IMG/VR virus record: IMGVR_UViG_3300019093_000036
Location: 1 to 33,687 of that record
Length of the DNA stretch: 33,687 nt
Source: a virus
Strand: one strand, 5' to 3'
In this document: piece after piece, positions 1-5,969 of the stretch
How the letters are laid out: each line of letters opens with the position of its first letter
Position numbering within the stretch: the first letter of the stretch is position 1
Notes under the pieces: model-generated
What the model saw: only the letters and a program-made list of their open reading frames with translations
Databases searched by the model: none
Told to the model about the DNA's origin: nothing
Position numbers and translations under genes: made by a program

Positions 1-199
1 CGGATTAGGATCGCAAGCCAGATTACAAGAATATCGCGCTCACCAAAATGAAATAAATAAAGGTAGTAATATCACAGTAACGGCTATGGAAAAGGTCCAA
101 CTGATGAAAGAACATGATATACGTCCCGGAACACCAGAATGGTTTAGATTATGGTTTTCAAGACCGTATCTCACCAATGAGAAGCCGATAGGAAAGTAA
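1..199 (+). CDS. C-terminal fragment of an unidentified phage gene
   Basis: Reading from base 2, an open frame runs to a TAA at 197-199 and gives about 65 residues, so this is the 3' end of a gene that starts outside the window. The fragment is hydrophilic at first and ends in an aromatic-rich stretch (PEWFRLWFSRPYLTNEKP). I do not recognise a domain. Its stop is directly followed by the ATG of the Dps-like gene at 200 with no gap, which fits one transcription unit running into the next four genes. Confidence 0.6.
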   Translation, partial: GLGSQARLQEYRAHQNEINKGSNITVTAMEKVQLMKEHDIRPGTPEWFRLWFSRPYLTNEKPIGK

Positions 200-640
200 A
201 TGGATAAATTGATACAACTTACACGAATAGCATTCAGCACAACCTTTAGTTTTTATATAAAGGTTCATAGTTTCCATTGGAATGTAGAAGGACCAGACTT
301 TTACGAATATCATAAACTATTTGAAGAAATTTATACAGAAGTGTATGGTGCCGTAGATCCATTTGCCGAAAATGTTCGCAAATTAGGAGGATATATGCCT
401 ACCAGTTATCACACATTGAACATGCTGACTCGCATTGAAGATGAGAATCAAGTTCCCAATCTACAACAAATGATTCAAGAACTGCTGTTGGACAGTGAGA
501 AAATTCAGATTGTGTTGAAGAAAAACTACGATGCTGCCGAGGCCGCAGGAGAACATGGACTCAGCAATTTTCTAGCCGAGCGTATGGATGCTCATAAAAA
601 ACACGCATGGTTCCTGCGTTCCAGCATTAAGAGAGCATAA
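200..640 (+). CDS. Dps-like ferritin (DNA-protection/miniferritin family)
   Basis: This 146-residue protein matches the Dps family over its whole length. The ferroxidase signature is intact: H26 (FHWNVEG), H38 (EYHKLF), D53 and E57 (VDPFAE), with the same 12-15-4 spacing as E. coli Dps H51/H63/D78/E82. A glycine-rich turn and a C-terminal HKKHAWFLR helix also fit. Family members oxidise Fe(II), store iron in a dodecamer and protect DNA from peroxide. The N-terminus is short and lacks the long basic tail that E. coli Dps uses to bind DNA. It starts right after the preceding stop, and its TAA overlaps the next ATG (TAATG), so it is translated with the lytic transglycosylase gene. Whether it acts in the infected cell or is packaged cannot be told from sequence. 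Confidence 0.88.
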   Translation: MDKLIQLTRIAFSTTFSFYIKVHSFHWNVEGPDFYEYHKLFEEIYTEVYGAVDPFAENVRKLGGYMPTSYHTLNMLTRIEDENQVPNLQQMIQELLLDSEKIQIVLKKNYDAAEAAGEHGLSNFLAERMDAHKKHAWFLRSSIKRA

Positions 641-1503
641 TGCGTATAATAGAATTATTTGAAGATGAAGCCACTGCTGCAGGCCCCCTGTCTGCTCCCT
701 CAGGTAATAAGGGAGTAGAAGTAGCCGATGTTCAAAAAGCCTTGCTGGCATTAGGATCTGCCAGTTCGCAGGATCTTGGAAATCTCGGTCCAAAGCGGGA
801 CGGTGTCGATGGGATATTAGGCCCACTAACTGCTGCGGCACTGAAAAAATTCCAAGCAGCCAACAAATTACCGGCCAGTAGTCGGGCTGATGATGCTACC
901 ATAGCCGCGTTAAATTCTGCACTAACAGCAGGTAAAATTACCATAGTTAAATCCACACCAGCTGATCTCGCATCATTTGCGCTAAGAGGTGACCCTAGTG
1001 CCGAAGATCTTGCTGCTATACAAAGTCCCGAGTTTAATGACAAATTAAATAAAATAGGGCAGAAACTAGGAGTAGATCCCAAAGACTTACTGAGAATCAT
1101 GAAGTTCGAAACTGGCGGCAGTATGAGTCCAAGTCAAGGTTCCGGCACTAGCAGCGCAGTTGGGTTGATCCAATTTATGCCGCAAACTGCTAGAGATCTA
1201 GGAACTACCACACAAGACCTAGCACAAATGTCTGCTGTTGAACAATTGGATTATGTTTATCGGTTTTATAAAATGAATGGAGTTCGACCAGGCATGGATG
1301 TAGGCGATCTCTACATGCTGACCTTTATGCCAGCCGCTGTAAATAAGCCTGATGATTTTGTGCTAGGTGATGCCAACGGTGGCGATGTATTTGGTCTGAA
1401 CAAAGCCAAAGTTTGGCAACAAAATCCAGCATTTGGTAAGAGCCAGGGTAAAAGTTATTTCACTGTAGGCGATGTTAAAAGCACTATAGAAAGGCGGGCA
1501 TAA
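640..1503 (+). CDS. Peptidoglycan-binding + lytic transglycosylase protein with capsid-targeting-like N-terminus
   Basis: A 287-residue protein with two recognisable parts. Residues about 25-90 form a PG_binding_1-type domain (VADVQKALLALG, then DGILGPLTAAALKKFQAANKL). Residues about 130-270 look like a soluble lytic transglycosylase/lysozyme-like domain: a candidate catalytic Glu in MKFETGG followed by AVGLIQFMPQTARDLG. Such enzymes cleave the MurNAc-GlcNAc bond. The first residues, MRIIELFEDE, resemble the start of T4 Alt and contain an LxE prohead-protease-type site, so packaging in the capsid and processing are possible. There is no signal peptide, which argues against a plain secreted endolysin. 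The start overlaps the dps stop (TAATG) and the stop overlaps the next gene in the same way. A tail-associated role is the main alternative. Confidence 0.8.
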   Translation: MRIIELFEDEATAAGPLSAPSGNKGVEVADVQKALLALGSASSQDLGNLGPKRDGVDGILGPLTAAALKKFQAANKLPASSRADDATIAALNSALTAGKITIVKSTPADLASFALRGDPSAEDLAAIQSPEFNDKLNKIGQKLGVDPKDLLRIMKFETGGSMSPSQGSGTSSAVGLIQFMPQTARDLGTTTQDLAQMSAVEQLDYVYRFYKMNGVRPGMDVGDLYMLTFMPAAVNKPDDFVLGDANGGDVFGLNKAKVWQQNPAFGKSQGKSYFTVGDVKSTIERRA

Positions 1504-1874
1504 TGAGAGCACGGGAATTTATTACTGAAAAAAGGCTTGGAAAAATTTCCAAACGAGCTCAACAGCCCAGTAGAGGTATATTAATCTACGGTGACGAGGA
1601 TCATATCAGTGGCGATTATGTATCATTTAAATTAGGCCAAGCTATGGCCATGGCCGATGGTACAGGAAAAAAGCTAGACATGGACGGAGTAAGCTGGCAT
1701 GGGAAACGGAAAACAGTTCAACCGTATTCTGAGTTAGAACAAAACATGTTTAAACAGGCTGCTAAAGCAGTTGGCGCAGATTATAACGATATCAATAAGG
1801 GCGATATAAACAGTGAGGAATTATCAAGCACTAACACAGTTAGCCCTATTTCAAACTGGATGACAAAAAAATGA
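1503..1874 (+). CDS. Conserved phage protein with capsid-targeting-like N-terminus, function unknown
   Basis: A basic protein of 123 residues beginning MRAREFITEKR. That start resembles the T4 internal-protein capsid-targeting sequence (MKTYQEFIAE, from memory) and ends in an IxE site that prohead protease gp21 would cleave. The rest has no domain I can name; it contains a YGDEDHISGDY segment, a WHGKRK segment and ends SNTVSPISNWMTKK-like, a pattern I recall from hypothetical proteins of freshwater T4-like phages. The gene sits between TAATG and ATGA overlaps, so it is translationally coupled on both sides. A small packaged internal protein is the most economical idea, but this is inference from the N-terminus and neighbours. 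Confidence 0.75.
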   Translation: MRAREFITEKRLGKISKRAQQPSRGILIYGDEDHISGDYVSFKLGQAMAMADGTGKKLDMDGVSWHGKRKTVQPYSELEQNMFKQAAKAVGADYNDINKGDINSEELSSTNTVSPISNWMTKK

Positions 1875-4800
1875 ACAACGAATTTAAAAAAATCTCCAAA
1901 GATGACGTAACCAGATATGTTTTAGAAAGTGCCAGTGGTGGCGGGACCAGTGCAGGAAATGTTGCATCTGTATCCAAGGCAATGGGTGGGGTTCAAAGCA
2001 GAAGTAATCTACTGGTTCAGGACACAAGTCAATCACTTACTCCACGTAGCCCCGTTGCTCACGCTGCTCAGAAAGTAGCTAAGGGTAGTGGTAAGCATAC
2101 TGATCGCAAACAACAGAGCAAACAGGTTCGCGGTGAAAAACACAAGACCAAGGACTTTGCTGAAAATCAGGATCATGAGATCAGCATGGCCGGCAGCGAA
2201 CTACACAGCATCTTCCAAAATGCCAAACAATTACACACCATGATCAAGACCAAGAGTGAAGAAGAAGGTCTAGACGCTTGGCAACAAAGCAAGATTACCA
2301 AAGCAGCAGATTATCTCAATAGTGTGCTACAGAGCCTACAACATGAGATGATGGGCGAGGGTGATCGCACAATGAGTCGTGCTGCCAAGGGCATGATGAA
2401 ATACGGCAAGGATGGAATGAAAGCATTGGCCAAGGCCGGTCGTGATGGTGCTAGCGAAAAACAGTTAGATACTATTCGCGATAAACACGATCACTATAAT
2501 GAAGGGTGGAGTCAAAAATACAAAAATAGTATCAACTGCAGTCATCCAAAAGGATTTAGTCAGCGGGCTCACTGTGCCGGCAAGCGTAAGCACAATGAAA
2601 GTATAGAAATGGAAATGACTTGTCCGGATTGTGGTATGTGCGAAACACATGGCGACAATATGATGGAAGTTAAACAACGCCTAGATGCCAAGTGTTGGAA
2701 AGGCAAGCATAAAGAAGGCACCAAGATCAAAGGTGGCATTAGAGTCAATAACTGTGTGCCAAATGAAAGTATCCAAGAATCAGAAAAAAGATGTATGCAA
2801 TGCGGCATGACCAATTGTAGTTGTCCTCCAGGCAAATGCAAATGTAAACCTATCGCAGGATGGATGCCTGGCAAAGGATTCAAAAAAGACGTAGCGGAGG
2901 CCACCGGAGATGAACGATTTGATTCCATGATGAGTCAGATCACCGGTGGTACCGGTGCCAGGCAAGGTGTAGATAATTTAAATAAGTCTCTCACTGCAAG
3001 ATCAGGCAGTAACCCTGAAACTGCATTGGCCAAATGGGGTCAGGAATTCATAAAGTGGCTTGAAGATATTTGCCGTAATTTTTCCAGGCAAGGTGTAGAT
3101 AGGTTTAGTAAATTAGAAAAATTAAGCGAATTCGAAGACGGTGGCGAAACCATGGCGCACTGGTTGATTGAGGTTGCTAAACAGACCAAGACCTCAGGCA
3201 TTACACTGGCAGACATACAGGAATTTTCTAGCGAGTTTAATACCTACGGAATGTGGCCTTGGCAGCAGTTCCCTATAGCCTGGAGTCAGGGCGAATGGCA
3301 AGACTACAAAGATCAATGGACCGGCCCCGATGGTTATATAGCCAGCCTAAGACAAGGTGTGGCGGAAGGCTTAATATCAAGTGGAGATGCTGCTCTTGAA
3401 CTATTAGAACTAAACATATTCAAAGACCTAATAGGTGAGCATAGTCTCAGTAATTACGATGAGGAGTTTTCTCAAAGCCCTAAATGGCAAAAAGTTGTAG
3501 CAAAATGGGCCCCAAAGGCCGAAGGGTTATATAATGCAATTATTAGGCTTCACAATCTCGGTAAAAAAATAAGCAGCCAAGAAGCCAGAGCAATCACTGA
3601 TACTGCTTATGATGGCAGTGACGCTTACAATGATCCAGAATCTGCGGCTAGTGATCTGCCAAGAATATACGCACAACAATATAACGCAATTTTACAATTT
3701 ATTGAAAACTTATCAAATCCCAAACCTAACACCATACACGAGCAAGGTGTGGCAGAAACTCAACTAGCCGAACTAGATCGCCCAAGTGGTAAGTTGTTCA
3801 TTATTGTCAAAGCAGACAACGCCGGTGCTACTCATGTATTTGGCGACTTTGGATCATTTCCACAGGATGTCATGCACAAGATCAGCAAGCGTGGCACTAG
3901 AGATAAATCCGGTGCTAAAACCAAACTAAAGATTGATTTCTTGTTTGACAATTTTAGATCCACTATCCAACAACTGAGAACCATATTTAGGGACGTAGAT
4001 TTTGTAGGAGCCGAAGCCGCAGAATTTATTATTCACAGTTCCGCACTACGCAGCGATCAAGGTGAAGATGTTAAACAACTAAAAGACTACATTGAAGCCG
4101 GCGATGATCGTCGTATGACCATGTATCAAAAGCCCGAAGAGGATGATGATGGTGATGACGGCGAAACAACTGGTGGTAATATGCTACGCATTGATCCCGA
4201 AACTGGAGCAGCACGTAAGGTAGTTGGTGTGAAACCACAAACACAAATGGGTGGTAAATCTGTCGAACAACCAGGCATGACCACTTACAGATTTAAAGAT
4301 CCTGTATTCGCTCGACAACTGCGTGGAATGAATTTAGGATTCAATATCAAAAATGATAGTATTACCGTAGATCAAAAACAGAAACAAGAGCTGTTGAGAA
4401 AGCTGGGCAACAAGTTCGACGATATTTTTACCAGCCAAGAACGGTTCAAGGAAGATGATATCAATGAACTACGCGATATGGGCGATAAGCCCACAGATGG
4501 CGAATTACTATTGCTAATGAGAAAGTATAGAATGGCCAAGGTAAAAGGACAAGATCCATACAGCGTCATGCGTCGTGAAGAAATGTTTAAACTGCTAGAC
4601 AATGAAGATCGTGTAAAAGAGTTAAAACATCGCACTACCATAGAAAATACACTAAGCGAAAAAGCAGTTAGTCAGCAACAGCAAAAGTTCTTTGGTATGG
4701 TTCATGCCATGCAGAAAGGCAAAAAGATTCCAGGTGCCAGTGCTGAACTAAAGAAAACTGCTAAGGATATGAGCAAGAGTGATGCGAAGGATTTTGCCAA

Positions 4801-5260
4801 GACTCGGCATGCTGGACTACCTAAGAAGGTATCAGAATTTAAAATGGCATTGCCCCCTACAGGAATGAGTCCAGAAGAAGCACAAAAATTCGCAGCAGAT
4901 CAACAGGCTCGATCACAGGCCATGTATCAACAACAGCAACAACAGCAAACACAACAAGCACTACCACTCGGTGCTATTCCGGGAAGAAATTCACCACACC
5001 CAAAGACACATGTATATGATGAAAAATTAGATGCGTGGATTCCTGGGGCACCACTGGCACCTGCTAACGAAGACTCTTATATGGAGTCATTATCTGCTGC
5101 TCTAGAACAAAAACTCAGCGTAAATGATACTCCCGAAGTATGGCGTGATGATTTTGAACATGCGGATCCTGTCAAATATCCACAGTTTAGAAACAAGACC
5201 GTTGAGAAAAAACATCGCATGGCCGATGTGGCTCGCTACAGACAGATTCAGAAAACATGA
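1871..5260 (+). CDS. Large modular phage protein (Cys modules, VAE junctions, DUF3008-like segment)
   Basis: A 1129-residue mosaic protein, mostly hydrophilic, starting in an ATGA overlap. Visible modules in order: a Gln/Lys-rich N-terminus; a GWSQKYKNSINC...HCAGKRK module (about 212-240); a CxxCxxC cluster (C251, C254, C257); a CWKG...NNCVP module (C275, C295); a six-Cys cluster (C308, 311, 316, 318, 323, 325); two segments separated by QGVAE-type junctions (VAE ending at 343, 499 and 629); an acidic stretch (EEDDDGDDGE); a DUF3008-like segment around 932-990 (QQQQKFFGMVHAMQKGKK...DFAKTRHAGLPKKV); a poly-Gln run; and a C-terminus ending in RMADVARYRQIQ. I recall the same modules shuffled among ORFs of uncultured T4-like phages. 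The Cys groups could bind zinc. Function is unknown; a capsid-internal precursor cut into pieces is a hypothesis. Confidence 0.75.
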   Translation: MNNEFKKISKDDVTRYVLESASGGGTSAGNVASVSKAMGGVQSRSNLLVQDTSQSLTPRSPVAHAAQKVAKGSGKHTDRKQQSKQVRGEKHKTKDFAENQDHEISMAGSELHSIFQNAKQLHTMIKTKSEEEGLDAWQQSKITKAADYLNSVLQSLQHEMMGEGDRTMSRAAKGMMKYGKDGMKALAKAGRDGASEKQLDTIRDKHDHYNEGWSQKYKNSINCSHPKGFSQRAHCAGKRKHNESIEMEMTCPDCGMCETHGDNMMEVKQRLDAKCWKGKHKEGTKIKGGIRVNNCVPNESIQESEKRCMQCGMTNCSCPPGKCKCKPIAGWMPGKGFKKDVAEATGDERFDSMMSQITGGTGARQGVDNLNKSLTARSGSNPETALAKWGQEFIKWLEDICRNFSRQGVDRFSKLEKLSEFEDGGETMAHWLIEVAKQTKTSGITLADIQEFSSEFNTYGMWPWQQFPIAWSQGEWQDYKDQWTGPDGYIASLRQGVAEGLISSGDAALELLELNIFKDLIGEHSLSNYDEEFSQSPKWQKVVAKWAPKAEGLYNAIIRLHNLGKKISSQEARAITDTAYDGSDAYNDPESAASDLPRIYAQQYNAILQFIENLSNPKPNTIHEQGVAETQLAELDRPSGKLFIIVKADNAGATHVFGDFGSFPQDVMHKISKRGTRDKSGAKTKLKIDFLFDNFRSTIQQLRTIFRDVDFVGAEAAEFIIHSSALRSDQGEDVKQLKDYIEAGDDRRMTMYQKPEEDDDGDDGETTGGNMLRIDPETGAARKVVGVKPQTQMGGKSVEQPGMTTYRFKDPVFARQLRGMNLGFNIKNDSITVDQKQKQELLRKLGNKFDDIFTSQERFKEDDINELRDMGDKPTDGELLLLMRKYRMAKVKGQDPYSVMRREEMFKLLDNEDRVKELKHRTTIENTLSEKAVSQQQQKFFGMVHAMQKGKKIPGASAELKKTAKDMSKSDAKDFAKTRHAGLPKKVSEFKMALPPTGMSPEEAQKFAADQQARSQAMYQQQQQQQTQQALPLGAIPGRNSPHPKTHVYDEKLDAWIPGAPLAPANEDSYMESLSAALEQKLSVNDTPEVWRDDFEHADPVKYPQFRNKTVEKKHRMADVARYRQIQKT
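2958..3101 (+). repeat. 18-bp direct repeat pair and related CAAGGTGTRG copies inside the mosaic gene
   Basis: CCAGGCAAGGTGTAGATA occurs at 2958-2975 and again at 3084-3101, 126 bp (42 codons) apart and in frame, encoding RQGVD both times. The shorter core CAAGGTGTGG recurs at 3353-3362 and 3743-3752, where it encodes QGVAE. The core therefore marks segment boundaries at DNA level as well as protein level, as expected if modules are exchanged by recombination at short homologies. Confidence 0.8.
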
Positions 5261-5270
5261 GAATACGTAC

Positions 5271-5299
5271 TTGACAACAGACAAATAATCGCTTATACT
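5271..5299 (+). promoter_or_regulatory. Sigma-70-type promoter for dsbA-like gene
   Basis: TTGACA at 5271-5276 and TATACT at 5294-5299 with a 17-nt spacer. The predicted start point (about 5306) lies just before the Shine-Dalgarno AAGGAG at 5307-5312, giving a very short leader. An inverted repeat TTATAC-TAGT-GTATAA (5293-5308) overlaps the -10 and start point and could be an operator. Confidence 0.85.
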
Positions 5300-5321
5300 A
5301 GTGTATAAGGAGAATTATTCT

Positions 5322-5597
5322 ATGAGTAAAGCATATGGTGCGCCCGAACAGGCCAAGATCAAACAGATCGTTGCCGAAGGGGTTACAGTCATGCAGGAAA
5401 TCCAAGATCTTACCGAAGGTCTCAATGACACTATCAAAGCAGTTGCTGAAGAACTAGATGTTAAACCCAGTGTGATTAAAAAGGCAATTCGCATCGCACA
5501 GAAAGATACCTGGGATCAAGTATTCCGTGAGTTCGACGATCTAGAATCCATTGTGGATATCAGTGGGCATGCCAATCGTCGCAAGGATGATGAATAA
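5322..5597 (+). CDS. dsbA: DsbA-like double-stranded DNA-binding protein
   Basis: A small protein of 91 residues starting at the ATG at 5322 (MSKAYGAPEQAKIKQIV), chosen over an upstream in-frame GTG because AAGGAG lies 9 nt before it. The sequence is mostly helical (MQEIQDLTEGLNDTIKAVAEELDVKPSVIKKAIRIA) and matches, from memory, the DsbA-like proteins that T4-type cyanophages carry near gene 43. T4 DsbA is an 89-residue dsDNA-binding protein that helps late-promoter transcription. The segment DVKPSVIKKAIRIA looks like a helix-turn-helix-type DNA contact. It has its own strong promoter and is followed two bases later by the membrane protein gene. It is unrelated to the oxidoreductase DsbA. Confidence 0.72.
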   Translation: MSKAYGAPEQAKIKQIVAEGVTVMQEIQDLTEGLNDTIKAVAEELDVKPSVIKKAIRIAQKDTWDQVFREFDDLESIVDISGHANRRKDDE

Positions 5598-5599
5598 AT

Positions 5600-5899
5600 A
5601 TGATTAATACTCTGTTTGGGCCTACCGTAGAGTGGATTAGGAGTGATTATGAGTCCAATCGTTTTCGGTTTATTATGGAGTTGGTTGCTTGGGCTATTAG
5701 TATTGGGTGTGCTATTACGATGGCTGTCACAGTACCGTCCCCTCCCTTTATTATTATGTACCCTCTGTGGATTACTGGTTGTGCTATCTATGCCTGGGCT
5801 GCTTGGACTCGCCGTTCATTTGGTATGCTGGCTAACTACCTCTTGCTTGTCACCATTGATTCCACAGGCCTGGTAAGGTTATTGCTAAATATACATTGA
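5600..5899 (+). CDS. Small conserved phage membrane protein
   Basis: 99 residues with about three hydrophobic segments: roughly 26-46 (ELVAWAISIGCAITMAVTV), 50-70 (PFIIMYPLWITGCAIYAWAAW) and 76-96 (GMLANYLLLVTIDSTGLVRLL). The N-terminus (about 1-24) is polar and probably cytoplasmic. I recall near-identical proteins next to dsbA and gene 43 in T4-like cyanophages, with no assigned function. The WITGCAIYAWAAWTR segment is vaguely reminiscent of the PnuC transporter fold, but it is far too short to be a full transporter. It starts two bases after the dsbA stop; an AAGGATG inside the dsbA end can serve as ribosome-binding site. A second hydrophobic ORF in another frame of the same region is treated as a shadow. 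Confidence 0.7.
   Translation: MINTLFGPTVEWIRSDYESNRFRFIMELVAWAISIGCAITMAVTVPSPPFIIMYPLWITGCAIYAWAAWTRRSFGMLANYLLLVTIDSTGLVRLLLNIH
5884..5893 (+). promoter_or_regulatory. Possible T4-type late promoter (GCTAAATATA)
   Basis: GCTAAATATA lies at the end of the membrane protein gene, upstream of the polymerase leader. It resembles the T4/cyanophage late promoter core TATAAATA / CTAAATA. The identical 10-mer occurs at 20338-20347, again just upstream of a gene. No good -35/-10 pair was found for the polymerase gene, so this may be its promoter. Confidence 0.35.
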
Positions 5900-5908
5900 G
5901 TAAGGTTA

Positions 5909-5926
5909 GATCAGCCACAAATGATC
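5909..5926 (+). promoter_or_regulatory. Polymerase-leader hairpin 1 (5-bp stem, 8-nt loop GCCACAAA)
   Basis: GATCA (5909-5913), loop GCCACAAA (5914-5921), TGATC (5922-5926). The loop is identical to that of the second hairpin downstream while the stem differs at four of five pairs, all compensated. A 5-bp stem with an 8-nt loop is also the geometry of the T4 gene 43 translational operator (established for T4; the loop sequence here is different). Confidence 0.65.
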
Positions 5927-5935
5927 GTTAAGGTA

Positions 5936-5962
5936 TTTGAGAGCCACAAATCTCAAAAGGAG
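5936..5962 (+). promoter_or_regulatory. Polymerase-leader hairpin 2 abutting the Shine-Dalgarno
   Basis: TTTGAGA (5936-5942), loop GCCACAAA (5943-5950), TCTCAAA (5951-5957), followed at once by the Shine-Dalgarno AAGGAG (5957-5962) and ATG at 5970. A protein bound to this hairpin would cover the ribosome-binding site, as T4 gp43 does on its own mRNA. The repressor identity is inferred. Confidence 0.7.
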
Positions 5963-5969
5963 AAAAATT

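Noticed and set aside
5643-5876. Second hydrophobic ORF overlapping the small membrane protein
   Set aside because: It lies in another frame of the 5600-5899 gene. The first frame matches a protein family I recall and follows dsbA directly; the Leu-rich second frame looks like a shadow.
5937-5969. In-frame upstream ATG for DNA polymerase
   Set aside because: It would start inside the second leader hairpin and add 11 residues unlike the family; the ATG at 5970 has a good Shine-Dalgarno.
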